A DNA stretch of 59,242 nucleotides from Halomonas sp. (GTDB taxonomy: Bacteria; Pseudomonadota; Gammaproteobacteria; Pseudomonadales; Halomonadaceae): NCBI RefSeq assembly GCF_011050415.1, contig NZ_DRFS01000009.1, positions 1 to 59,242 of the forward strand. The letters run 5' to 3'. A model generated the notes under the pieces. The model was given only the letters and a program-made list of their open reading frames with translations, did not search any database and had not been told where the DNA came from. This document shows positions 34,687 through 43,688 of this stretch, in pieces; the stretch's first letter is position 1, and every line of letters starts with the position of its first letter. A program made the position numbers and the translations under genes.

Positions 34687-36018
34687 TTATTCTTCCCATG
34701 AAATATTCTGAAAACTTTTAAAAATAGGTACAGCACCGTACCTGCCTAACAAATAAGCTTTTTCAATTTTTTTATCGTAACGTTCTTTAAATGAGTTTAA
34801 GGAAAATAATTTAGAGCTGTCATCAGCTGACTTATCAACAAACCAAATTTCATCTCTTCTTAATAATTCAAGATCCATTAAAGTAGATTCATGAGTTGAA
34901 ACAATGAGTTGAGATTTGCAGTTCTCCATGTCTAGAAACAAGTTAAAGAACTCTCTAGTAAGCTTCGGGTGCAAGCTTCTGTCAAACTCGTCAACTAAAA
35001 CGGTATGACCCTCAGAAAATTTACTAATAAGAGGAATAAAATCTAACAACCTCCGTGTTCCGTCTGACTCGTCCTTTATCTCAAAAACATCCTTCTCTTT
35101 TTTACCATGTATGAAAACAAGCTTTCTTACTTTTATTTCATTATCATTATTCTTGTATAAAGTAATTAATTCACTATCTGAACCGGTTCCATGCATTATT
35201 GCCTCTTTAGCATTGCCATTGCTAAATTGCTTTATTATTTGAGACTTTAAAGCATCTGGATAATTTTTTAAGGCTTCATCAAAGTCTTCTTCAACAGTAT
35301 CAATTTCCACGACACCTGTGTCAAACTTACTTAGGTACTTGGTTAGCTCTTTAGTTACATCTTTTGTAACCCCTCTAAAACCATAATACTTATCATCGGG
35401 ATAAATTATATCTAGCTTGTTTGAAAACCAGCTAAAAATCTTGTTTATTTCATCTACTTCTTCAATTTGTAAATCTTTCTCGGCTATCTCAGAAATAAAC
35501 AGTTGCGAGCTTTGATTTTTCATGTCATCGACATAGACTTCAAAACGTTTTTTTGTATTATTTGAGGATAAAGATTTTCCTAACAGTATGCTAGCTTCGT
35601 TTCTTTCGAATATTTTTCTTGGAGCGTTTATACCAATTTCATATAGCCATTCTTCAGTAATTTTGCCTAATGCTAAAATACAGCTAAAGCTATAAGAATA
35701 AAACTTACTATCAACTTGAACCTCAAATTCAAATTTTGTTGGTATGTTTGCATTATTTTTCTTTAAACGAAAATGTTTTTTATATGTATCAGTTTTATCC
35801 ATCCCTACAACAATAATCTGACGTGCAAAATCAATTGCTTTGATTAAATTTGATTTCCCTGAGGCATTGGCACCATATATCACTCCTGTCTTAAGTAGTC
35901 GTGTAGAACCGAAATCGATAACATGATCACTTAAAACTCTGGTACTGCCCGCAGTTAGATCAAGAGTCTGCTCTTCGTTGAACGACGAAAAATTCGCAAC
36001 GCTAAAGCGTTTGAGCAT
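34687..36018 (-). CDS. AAA-family ATPase (RloA / AbiLi-like)
   Basis: This 443-aa ATPase of the AAA_15/AAA_21 (OLD/ABC-like) group has the Walker A motif GANASGKSN (49-57), an acidic insertion in the middle, and the Walker B region HTVLVDEFDRSLHP followed by STHESTLM. It is paired with the RloB-type gene. By family the ATPase senses infection and controls the partner effector. The related PARIS system also pairs such an ATPase with a Toprim protein, but there the partner is a DUF4435 protein, not RloB. AT-rich like its partner. Confidence 0.8.
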   Translation of the reverse strand: MLKRFSVANFSSFNEEQTLDLTAGSTRVLSDHVIDFGSTRLLKTGVIYGANASGKSNLIKAIDFARQIIVVGMDKTDTYKKHFRLKKNNANIPTKFEFEVQVDSKFYSYSFSCILALGKITEEWLYEIGINAPRKIFERNEASILLGKSLSSNNTKKRFEVYVDDMKNQSSQLFISEIAEKDLQIEEVDEINKIFSWFSNKLDIIYPDDKYYGFRGVTKDVTKELTKYLSKFDTGVVEIDTVEEDFDEALKNYPDALKSQIIKQFSNGNAKEAIMHGTGSDSELITLYKNNDNEIKVRKLVFIHGKKEKDVFEIKDESDGTRRLLDFIPLISKFSEGHTVLVDEFDRSLHPKLTREFFNLFLDMENCKSQLIVSTHESTLMDLELLRRDEIWFVDKSADDSSKLFSLNSFKERYDKKIEKAYLLGRYGAVPIFKSFQNISWEE

Positions 36019-36389
36019 GGATTTATTTCCTATGGTTAATTTTTAGAGATTTTTTCTCTCAAGTCATGAATTCTATGCTTTTGCAAAAAAAATATCAATA
36101 CAGACTTTACTAATCCTGTCGAGCAAATTATGAGATTTTACTATTTTGTTGCTCAATTCAAATAAAAAAATAACTATTTGTTTTTTATGATAATAATTGA
36201 TATTTAGAATTGAGCTATGAAAGCATTTCAAATATATCAATATATTTTATGGCATTCATGAGCCATGTCAGTTTACGTTGATTTTCAACCCAGTTGCCTA
36301 AATGGCTGCTCACGAGCAGACAGCTTAATACTCTCAATGTCGAGCATTTTCCCCGATCGGACGGCACCAGGCCGGTTACATCCAAGTAT

Positions 36390-36960
36390 CAAATGTTGCC
36401 CAACCACCGTAGGTTCGCCAAGTGTATGAACATGTCGCCCGGCCAGGCCGGGTCGAAGATGCGCACGTGATCGCGCTCGATGACCTCTGCGAGAGTTTGA
36501 CAATAGACTCGGATCGTTAGAACACACCGCCTTTCTGGCCTGGCTAGTGCGCAAAGTTGGCAAGGAAGTATTTATAGACCTTACCGAAGGTGGCTCCTGA
36601 CAGATCCACAGGGCCGAGTTTCATTAGCAGCCTAAATCAGCATCCAGTTCTCCTGTTGAGTGTAGTTGCGTGGAAGAGCGCCCCTGCGGTCTGAGTTCTC
36701 CTCCTCGATGTACTTCATGGCATCGTTGATGGCCTTGCCGATAGTGGCGCCCACGGTGAGCGATTGCAGGTAGGAAAAGGAGCCATATCGGGAAGAAAAA
36801 TTCCCCCTTCGGCGAGATAGTTATATTTGCTAACTTAGCGTCAAACTCCAGCCCGAGTTTGGTTTCAGTAGCAGCTTACTTTTTATCGGCGTCCTTTAGG
36901 AAAATCTGGCCCCAGAACGGAGGATGAGAATTTAGTGGGCTTTAAGCAAGTTTCGGCCCA
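36390..36960 (-). pseudogene. Decayed type I restriction-modification hsdM gene
   Basis: Minus-strand frames joined by shifts recover pieces of HsdM in order: FFPRYGSFSYLQSL, then VGATIGKAINDAMKYIEEEN followed by SDRRGALPRNYTQQE, then DLSGATFGKVYKYFLANFAH with a stop near 36544. Next comes EVIERDHVRIFDPAWPGDMF, where the SAM-binding word FDPACGSGGMF is expected. The methyltransferase motif is destroyed. No hsdS or hsdR was recognised nearby. Approximate limits only. Confidence 0.75.
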
Positions 36961-37512
36961 TAACTGGTCAGCCGAAGTCTATAGCCACTTTTCTGCGCTT
37001 CCATCAACCAAGGTGTTGCTTCGGTTTGTTTTCAATTTTCTTAATATGGTTAGCCAGTAGCTTACGACAAAGCATCAGGCGACTGCACGAATCGCTGGCT
37101 AAACCTTTGACATAAAAATCGAATGAATTTATATGGCAAGAACTACTATCAGATAGTGCCTGAGCCTAAAGCTCAAACATAATGGCGCCGCACTCAATAT
37201 CAGATAAACCTTTGAACCATGTGCTGTGATGTCTCCAAAAATTCAGGCAGCGAAACGTGCAGTCGTGTGGTGGAGGCAGGGTGCCTAGTACTTTCAGGCG
37301 CCCCTCCAGAGCCTCCCTGAATGCCGTATATCTGTCTTAGCACTAATTTGGCAAAGCCGCACTCGGCGTCGACTCCCTCTCGGTTAAGCTGGCCCTGCCG
37401 GATTTACTCGACCCAGTAGCCGGCAACTTCACGCTCTTCCGACCACGAGCCAAAAAGTTTCATATTTGCAGCAGCGAGTTGTTACCCATTAGCCATCTTA
37501 TACTCCTTTTAC
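36961..37512. other. Degenerate interval beside the recombination genes
   Basis: No intact gene. Minus-strand fragments such as MKLFGSWSEEREVAGYWVE (near 37450) and RKLLANHIKKIENKPKQHLG (near 37040) look like former coding sequence, but the families were not recognised. This may also hold the inner boundary of the recombination module. Confidence 0.35.
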
Positions 37513-37923
37513 CTAATCACGGCGGGCCTTGGGTAGTGGTGACATTAGTTTTTGCTGAGAGAGACCGGCAATGCTGGCGTTGTAGATGAATCGCTGAGCA
37601 ATTTCAGCCATCTGGGCTACTTCAGCCCTGAGTGCGTCATTTTCTTGCTGAAGCCGTGCAATTTTGTCAATCGCGTCGAGCATGCTTTGTGGTCTTGGAA
37701 CGCCCTCGACCTTATCTAGTGCATTTTTACGGTGCTTCTTCTTGATCTGATAAGCGTTCTTCAGCATTAGCTTTCTGGAGAGCGCTTGGCGGGTCGGGGT
37801 ATAGCCCAGAATGCTTCTTGATGCGGTGCAGATATTGTTCCAGTTAAATACCTCTTTCTCTGGCCAATCACGAATCATTTTTGCCATCTTGTTGAGCTGT
37901 GAGTCGGTAATCGTCTTAGGCAC
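37513..37923 (-). CDS. Small auxiliary protein of the recombination module (srap-like)
   Basis: This 136-aa protein has an N-terminal HTH-like region (SQLNKMAKMIRDWPEKEVFN, then TPTRQALSRKLMLKNAYQIK) and a coiled-coil heptad stretch (IDKIARLQQENDALRAEVAQ). It overlaps the upstream large recombinase gene by eight bases, so it belongs to the same transcript. In position and size it matches the auxiliary protein that ends the four-gene module of strand-biased integrative elements, and more loosely TnpC of Tn554. Function is inferred from context. Confidence 0.6.
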   Translation of the reverse strand: MPKTITDSQLNKMAKMIRDWPEKEVFNWNNICTASRSILGYTPTRQALSRKLMLKNAYQIKKKHRKNALDKVEGVPRPQSMLDAIDKIARLQQENDALRAEVAQMAEIAQRFIYNASIAGLSQQKLMSPLPKARRD

Positions 37924-39988
37924 TCTCAGGATTCCTCAGTAGATCCAAGCAGGCTAGCAGCTCATTGCCGTACTCGATTCCTAGATCTTTCCTGTCTAGT
38001 AATTTGACACCTATTGATGCGGCCTTATCTTCGACAGTTACCTGCTCATGGCTGAAATTTGTGCTATCTGAGAGTTCGATTGGGCTCCCATCCGGGATGC
38101 TCTCGTCGTTAAGTATGCTCAAAAGCTGGCCCAGGCGTTCAATCTGCGGCTCAGCCACCTGTATCCAACGAGAGGCGGCACGCTCACCTTTGTCGACAGC
38201 CGCCTTGGCTGCATTGAACGTACGAACCAAATGTTCACGGTCTTTGGCCACTGCACTTACTGCAAGGTTATCGCCTTTGCAAATTAGCAGCTCCGAGCAA
38301 TTGAGGCAGTCGGCGAAGCGGTTGCACGGCCCAGCGCGCCAGGATCGGCGGCATAGCCCGAAGCGACTTCTATGGAATGGTCCCTGGCTCTTAATTTCCG
38401 CTTCTTCGTCAGTGATCGGAGCCTTGTGCGTCTGTGCTTGTTGCATTTCCAACAGCACGGCTCCCTTACTCGCTGCTTCATGCGGGTCGTCGTTTATGTA
38501 GGTGAGCGATTGATGGGGGGAGGCGCGACTGCTCCAAGTGGTGATTGTGTCGATAGATATACCGCTGCGTCGAGCAAGGCGGTTAAGCATATGGCGTAGG
38601 CTGTGTGATTTGAGCTTCGTTGCTTCAAAACCATGTCGAGTAAAAAAGCACAAGCCCTTTTTTTTATCACTAGTGGGTGCCTCCAGGCGCATACTGAAAT
38701 AACTATTGTTGAAAGGGGACAGAAGAATGGGGCTTGTGTTGCTACGAACCCCAAACTGGAAGCGGAGAAAGCACATTAATGATTCCGACATTTTGAGTGG
38801 TTTATTTCTCTTGATGTCGACTGGTTCCTGGTAGGGAAAATGAGGGTTATTCTTCCGATGCTCAGCAAGTACGAGTTGCCATAGGGAGTTAAGTGTAAAG
38901 CCCGTGAGTGAATGCCCGCCGGTGTGGCTATGGATGAAAGTCTCGCCAGAACTCCGGGTCTTGAATCCCAGCGCCTCTAGCAGCTGTTTGGGTGTCAGCT
39001 CTTGATCATCGGGAATGTCAGGGCAGTTCCTATGACGATAGAAATTGATTGGATTGCCTTCCATGTAGCGGGCCAGTTGGCGGCCTTCTTCCGTTATGTG
39101 CTTTAACCGTTCAATAGCTGCCGTAGCGTGAGGGGCCATGGTGCCAGGAACCGCCTTGGGTACAAATTCCTTAATCTTTGGAGTCCAATAGTTAATGTAG
39201 TGCTGGGTTTTTCCGTTTATATCAGTCCCAACGCGTAGGCAATCGACCCGCAGCCTGAGGACCTCGCTTATTCGCATCGGTGTGCTTAGCAAAAGACAGG
39301 TAATACTGGTGATCATCGTATCAACGTCTTTAAGATTTTGCGTGTGACCACGACCAAAAACCTCAGCGATTGCAAGAAGGGCGTCCTGGTCGGGAAGCTT
39401 GGCCGATTTAGTTTCGGCATCTGCGTATGCGCCATTGGTAAAATCGTATGAGGCAGCACCGACATAGGGGTGCCTCCAGTAGTGTGCGCTGCTGGTGACG
39501 ATGAAAAAGTCCGCGAGCGTTTTTAATGTACCCACTAACATACTAGCAATGTGCTGTCGCTGACTTAACGGTCGGAGCATTGCCATCACTTGGTCGAAAT
39601 GGCCTTGGTTGACCTTAGTGATATCGGGCACCCCCATATCTTGCCTAAGTACTAATTCTAAGAAGCGCAATACATGCATATCCCTCCCTATGCCCGTATG
39701 CGGCTTAACCGTGTGACGATAACGTAGATAGGATTTGGCGAATTCGATAAACACCGGATGCATCAGTTGGTGCGCCTCGGGCGTCTTGCTAGGATGTAAG
39801 TCCCGGTGCTCATAATTGGTGAACCTAATAGTCCTGTTTAGTACAGGCCAATAGTTGTTTTCCCAGTTAAAGCCGGGATTGTCCGCCCAAAGAACCAAGT
39901 GGTCACGAGACAATGTGATCAGGTTTTGAAGGTTTTTCTGCGCTGTAAGTTCTTTCTTCGGAGTGAATTGGATAACTTGGGCCATCAT
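37916..39988 (-). CDS. Large tyrosine recombinase (IntB-like)
   Basis: This 690-aa protein has a tyrosine-recombinase catalytic domain in the middle: TPMRISEVLRLRVD (first Arg), KSHSLRHMLNRLARRSG (H-x-x-R), and the likely nucleophile in HQSLTYIND. A Cys-rich segment follows (RSRFGLCRRSW, CNRFADCLNCSELLICKGD), probably a zinc-binding module, then a helical tail. Such long recombinases with a Cys cluster occur as partners in Tn554-type and multi-integrase elements. It overlaps the next upstream recombinase gene by four bases. Intact. Confidence 0.8.
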   Translation of the reverse strand: MMAQVIQFTPKKELTAQKNLQNLITLSRDHLVLWADNPGFNWENNYWPVLNRTIRFTNYEHRDLHPSKTPEAHQLMHPVFIEFAKSYLRYRHTVKPHTGIGRDMHVLRFLELVLRQDMGVPDITKVNQGHFDQVMAMLRPLSQRQHIASMLVGTLKTLADFFIVTSSAHYWRHPYVGAASYDFTNGAYADAETKSAKLPDQDALLAIAEVFGRGHTQNLKDVDTMITSITCLLLSTPMRISEVLRLRVDCLRVGTDINGKTQHYINYWTPKIKEFVPKAVPGTMAPHATAAIERLKHITEEGRQLARYMEGNPINFYRHRNCPDIPDDQELTPKQLLEALGFKTRSSGETFIHSHTGGHSLTGFTLNSLWQLVLAEHRKNNPHFPYQEPVDIKRNKPLKMSESLMCFLRFQFGVRSNTSPILLSPFNNSYFSMRLEAPTSDKKKGLCFFTRHGFEATKLKSHSLRHMLNRLARRSGISIDTITTWSSRASPHQSLTYINDDPHEAASKGAVLLEMQQAQTHKAPITDEEAEIKSQGPFHRSRFGLCRRSWRAGPCNRFADCLNCSELLICKGDNLAVSAVAKDREHLVRTFNAAKAAVDKGERAASRWIQVAEPQIERLGQLLSILNDESIPDGSPIELSDSTNFSHEQVTVEDKAASIGVKLLDRKDLGIEYGNELLACLDLLRNPESA

Positions 39989-41616
39989 GTAATCCCCAGT
40001 TCTAACTTTCGGGCATTGCAGCGGTCGATGCAGTTCTGCACAGCGATGATGTCGGCCGAAAGATTGATTGGCACAAGCAGGTTTCTGGCTCCGCCGATGC
40101 TTAGCGCCTGGTTTTCTTCTTCCTGTCTGTTCGTTAGTGCCTCAAGTACTTCCTGGTGTTGAGCCGTCACTAGCGGCTCAAAATGGCGGCAGCGGTAGCA
40201 AGGGATTGGTACAGAGGTGGCCGCACAAAAACTGTGTTTACCGCAATTACCGACGTTTTTTAACATGGCACTACTGGCATGCTCCAGGCGACTTGTTGGA
40301 TCATCATAACGGGAAGCTTGTTCTTCGCTGTCGATCAAATTCCCAGCGAAGGCCATCGCCAGAGGCATCAGCACTGGCGACATCGCTTCGTCTAGTTTAC
40401 GAGCATCCTCGGCTGGATCGTTATAGTAAGACTTAAGGCTTTTCTCGCTGGCGTGACCAAGCCAATAGGATAGGACATGCAGAGGCACGCCTTTTCGAGC
40501 AAGTTGGCGAGCGCGTGTGTGTCGGAGCCGTGTGGCACTAACTACGAGTGGCCGACCCGTGCGGTGGCTAAGGGGTGCCTCGATATCTCGGCGTCCACTA
40601 GGCTTCCAAGTCAATATTCTAGAAATGCTATGTGATTGCATGTGGAATAGCTGGTGATGGAGGTTACAGCGCCAATCTAAACCGTAGTGTTCAGCTAATT
40701 CTGATGCCGCTTTTTTTAGACGATCGGCTGTTGTAAAAAGCGGTAGTTCCTTAATTTCTGTATCTGTCAAGTGAGCACCAAGTTGGGACTTTGCTAGTGC
40801 TCGTACATCTTTGCGCTGAATCTCGAACAGGCTCCAAAGATGGTTTGGCAGAGGGTGGTGTTCGAATTTGCTATCGCGATACCCAGTTTCAGCGTTCGAA
40901 TCTTTGGCGCCTGGAAAGCCTATCATAGGCCCGCTTAAGCCGGAGGTGTCGCCGGGGAGAGCGATCCTGACGTCTTTTATCTTTAGCTGAGATAATTGAG
41001 TTGGCCGTCGTGCGTACTGCATTGATAACAGTGCGATTAGAGTGCGGCTTGTTGAGAATAGGTCATCCTCGTAATTGCGCCAAATGCTGGCTAGCAATGC
41101 TTCGTACTCTTCGTTACTCAGCCAGCTTTTCTCGGGGTCGTCTGACAATATATTGCTGCTTGGGCCCCTGCTAGTATTGATTTTTAAGAGGAATTGTAGG
41201 TCTGCATCGCTAATCGCAAGAGAGTCACGTGCTTTCCACAAGAGAAAGAAGTTCCTAATGGCGCCTATTTTGTTTATGAATGTCGGAATTTTTGTTGCTT
41301 GCGAAACCCAAGTAGTGTCGAAGGTGCTCACCTTAAAACGCTTCATAGATGCACCAATCGCAAAACAGAGGTCAATGACCAACATCGGCGCGTAATCACC
41401 CTTCATCGAAAAGGCAATTATAGCCTGCTTGAAAGATTCTTTTAGAGAGGGATCAAGCTTAGAGAGAGCCTCCGTCATATTCGCACTTGTGCGCCCGATA
41501 AGACGAAATATATCTTTCTCCCAAATATAATCAAAATGTTGTTGTACAGGACGCTGTGTTCGCCGGAGCTCTGTATCAGCATTAGGATTTACGGACGGTA
41601 CTGGATTCTTTGCCAT
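39985..41616 (-). CDS. Second tyrosine recombinase-like protein (middle gene of module)
   Basis: This 543-aa protein has an N-terminal helical domain and a C-terminal phage-integrase fold with QYARRPTQLSQLKIKDV (Arg region), SATRLRHTRARQLARKGVP (R-x-x-H-x-x-R like) and LGHASEKSLKSYYND (His and Tyr). A C-terminal Cys/His cluster (CGKHSFCAATSVPIPCYRCR) suggests a zinc site. It overlaps both flanking genes, by 35 bases at its start and four at its end. Its position corresponds to the conserved CAG gene between intA and intB in strand-biased integrative elements; that match is from memory and not tested. Confidence 0.75.
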   Translation of the reverse strand: MAKNPVPSVNPNADTELRRTQRPVQQHFDYIWEKDIFRLIGRTSANMTEALSKLDPSLKESFKQAIIAFSMKGDYAPMLVIDLCFAIGASMKRFKVSTFDTTWVSQATKIPTFINKIGAIRNFFLLWKARDSLAISDADLQFLLKINTSRGPSSNILSDDPEKSWLSNEEYEALLASIWRNYEDDLFSTSRTLIALLSMQYARRPTQLSQLKIKDVRIALPGDTSGLSGPMIGFPGAKDSNAETGYRDSKFEHHPLPNHLWSLFEIQRKDVRALAKSQLGAHLTDTEIKELPLFTTADRLKKAASELAEHYGLDWRCNLHHQLFHMQSHSISRILTWKPSGRRDIEAPLSHRTGRPLVVSATRLRHTRARQLARKGVPLHVLSYWLGHASEKSLKSYYNDPAEDARKLDEAMSPVLMPLAMAFAGNLIDSEEQASRYDDPTSRLEHASSAMLKNVGNCGKHSFCAATSVPIPCYRCRHFEPLVTAQHQEVLEALTNRQEEENQALSIGGARNLLVPINLSADIIAVQNCIDRCNARKLELGIT

Positions 41617-42805
41617 TTATTACCCCGTTTATGGTGTCTGACGCGATTTCTCTTCCGATTTCATTGGCTTTCTTTTGGATGTGTCGTTGGTTGTAGAGCA
41701 AAGACATGCCCGAGCTAGGCTTCCAACCCATCAGTATTTCTCGCAGAGTGCGTTCGGCCTCAAAATCTAATCCCTCTTTGTCCGCCTTCTGCGAGAATCT
41801 GTAGTTCCAGTCATGGCGTAGCAGGTGAGGGTGGATCGGCTCTAGCGCGGGAAACATCTCCTTCAGCTTGTCCAGCGCTGAGTTGAACCCGGTTTCACTG
41901 ACTGGCTTGCCTTGCGAACGCCCCGCGCGGTGGTTCACAAATAGAAAGTCATTACTCGAATTAGGTCGCCAACAATCCAGGTAAGCAATAAGTTGCTTTT
42001 CGGTCTCCGCGGATACATTCACAATACGGCCAAGGGTCTTCGCAACTGGTTGATGCACCCGCGAGTCAAACTGATCGTGGTGGTTGCGCTCGATCCGCAA
42101 TTGGGCGCTCTCCCCACTGATAGCTTCCACAAAATGGTCGAACTTTAGACTTAAAAGTTCGCCACGGCGCATACCTGTCTCATAGAGGATTCGCAACATG
42201 ATGACGTTCCTCATGCGAGGACCCTTGTCACCATTTTTTTGTACCCCTAGGAGCGGGTCTTCAAACAGTTCAAGCAGTGCTTGCGTTGTCTCATCCAGTA
42301 ACCGCATGGCAAGGATGCGTTGTTTATTGGCTGACGAGGAGCCGCTTTTGCGTGCAACTGATGACAAAAGAGCTTCGTGTTGGCCATCGATCGCGGCTTT
42401 GATATCAGCGTTTATCTCGGTGATTACCTCGATCGCCAGCCAGCGTAAGTAATTGGCCGCGTAAGCAATGTACGTGTTGGCCTTGTTGCGGCTGATGACA
42501 TCGCCCTTGCCGCCTCTGCGGCTGGCCGTAAGGTGCCTTACCAATCCGTCAATCTCGAACTGGCGCAGGAACTCTCGAAACTGGAAGCGCGCCACCAGAT
42601 CAATTTGCTGGTGAGCAATCCACTCGCACACGCGCTTGATCGCCTCAAGGTGAACTTTTTGAGTCTCATGGGTACAGCTGGGCCTCACAGACCGAGCGAT
42701 ATAGCTTGTTGGGTAGTACAATGGGAATCCACCATTCTCAGTATCGTAGAGCTGGGAGAAACGCTCGCCATCGGCGGCGATGAAATGTTTTATTGAGAGG
42801 CTCAT
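41582..42805 (-). CDS. First tyrosine recombinase (IntA-like) at the island end
   Basis: This 407-aa tyrosine recombinase has an N-terminal core-binding domain, the first catalytic Arg in LYETGMRRGELLSLKFDH, the box HPHLLRHDWNYRF, and the likely Tyr in SLLYNQRH. Its start lies about 125 bases from dnaQ, and it reads into the island, so the element end should be in that gap. Next to it lie the inverted AGTGTAA/TTACACT words (42822-42853) that may be its binding sites. First gene of the four-gene recombination operon. Confidence 0.8.
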   Translation of the reverse strand: MSLSIKHFIAADGERFSQLYDTENGGFPLYYPTSYIARSVRPSCTHETQKVHLEAIKRVCEWIAHQQIDLVARFQFREFLRQFEIDGLVRHLTASRRGGKGDVISRNKANTYIAYAANYLRWLAIEVITEINADIKAAIDGQHEALLSSVARKSGSSSANKQRILAMRLLDETTQALLELFEDPLLGVQKNGDKGPRMRNVIMLRILYETGMRRGELLSLKFDHFVEAISGESAQLRIERNHHDQFDSRVHQPVAKTLGRIVNVSAETEKQLIAYLDCWRPNSSNDFLFVNHRAGRSQGKPVSETGFNSALDKLKEMFPALEPIHPHLLRHDWNYRFSQKADKEGLDFEAERTLREILMGWKPSSGMSLLYNQRHIQKKANEIGREIASDTINGVINGKESSTVRKS

Positions 42806-42821
42806 GTTTACATTCTAGTCT

Positions 42822-42853
42822 AGTGTAATAGGAAGAATAATTTAGGTTACACT
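42822..42853. repeat. Inverted repeat at the right island end (candidate att core)
   Basis: AGTGTAA (42822-42828) and TTACACT (42847-42853) are perfect inverted heptamers 18 bases apart in the gap between the recombinase gene and dnaQ. The 8-mer TTACACTT here recurs in the same orientation at 23471 near the other island end. Confidence 0.45.
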
Positions 42854-42929
42854 TTTTTGTATAGTAAGTGCGAAGCTTAGAGGTGTTTATGTGCTCTAAA
42901 ACAGTAAGTTGTGGAAGGTTTGGGTTGCT

Positions 42930-43688
42930 ATGAGTAGACGTTTTACAGGTTACCGTACAGTAATTCTAGATACTGAAACCACGGGTATCGACCCAAAAGA
43001 TGGCCATCGTCTGGTTGAAATCGGTGCCATTGAGATGGTTAATCGTCGCTTCACTGGGCGTACCTATCATCAGTACATTAATCCCGAACGCCATATTGAT
43101 GCCGAAGTTGTTGCCGTCCACGGTATTGATGATGACAGAGTCGCCAATGAGCCAGTATTTGCCAAAATAGCCGATGAGTTTTGGGCATTTATTGAAGGTG
43201 CTGAGCTAGTGATTCATAACGCCCCCTTCGATGTGGGCTTTATTGATCACGAGCTGGGCATGCTGAATCAGCAGCGTAAAAGCCCTGTGTTGGGTCCGGT
43301 AAGCCAATATTGCGGCATATTAGATACGCTAACCATGGCCCGGAAAATGCACCCCGGCCAGCGCAACAGCCTTGACGCCTTATGTAAGCGCTATGATATC
43401 GATAACGGTCACCGGGTACTGCACGGGGCCCTGTTAGACTCTGAAATCCTCGCTGAGGTCTACCTGGCGATGACCGGTGGGCAAACCGCGTTGACGTTAG
43501 ACGCGGCTTCCGCAGCGGAACAGGAGCAGGCAGATACGTCTAACGAGGGGATGTCGATTCAGCGCATGGTATTAACGCCTGGTCAGCTCCGTGTGGTGCG
43601 ACCTACCGCGGAAGAGCAAGCAGCACATAACGCTAAGTGTGAAGCGCACAAGCTTCATTGGTTTGAGGGTGCGGCCAGCGATGCTTAG
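42930..43688 (+). CDS. dnaQ: DNA polymerase III epsilon subunit (proofreading exonuclease)
   Basis: This 252-aa DEDDh exonuclease has ExoI with Asp14 and Glu16 (VILDTETTGIDP), ExoII in VIHNAPFDVGFIDHEL, and ExoIII in GHRVLHGALLDSEILAEVY. The C-terminal tail would bind the polymerase alpha subunit. The ATG at 42930 gives the standard start MSRRFTGYRTV. The frame upstream reads into the island junction. It overlaps nudC by eight bases. Normally it sits beside rnhA; here the island separates them. Confidence 0.95.
   Translation: MSRRFTGYRTVILDTETTGIDPKDGHRLVEIGAIEMVNRRFTGRTYHQYINPERHIDAEVVAVHGIDDDRVANEPVFAKIADEFWAFIEGAELVIHNAPFDVGFIDHELGMLNQQRKSPVLGPVSQYCGILDTLTMARKMHPGQRNSLDALCKRYDIDNGHRVLHGALLDSEILAEVYLAMTGGQTALTLDAASAAEQEQADTSNEGMSIQRMVLTPGQLRVVRPTAEEQAAHNAKCEAHKLHWFEGAASDA

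Noticed and set aside
34003..36018. PARIS system (AriA/AriB)
   Set aside because: The ATPase is of a similar kind, but the partner carries the RloB motifs rather than those of a DUF4435 Toprim protein, so AbiL-like is the better call.
39899..40436. Plus-strand frames of 87 and 122 codons
   Set aside because: They lie opposite two well-supported recombinase genes and show no family features.
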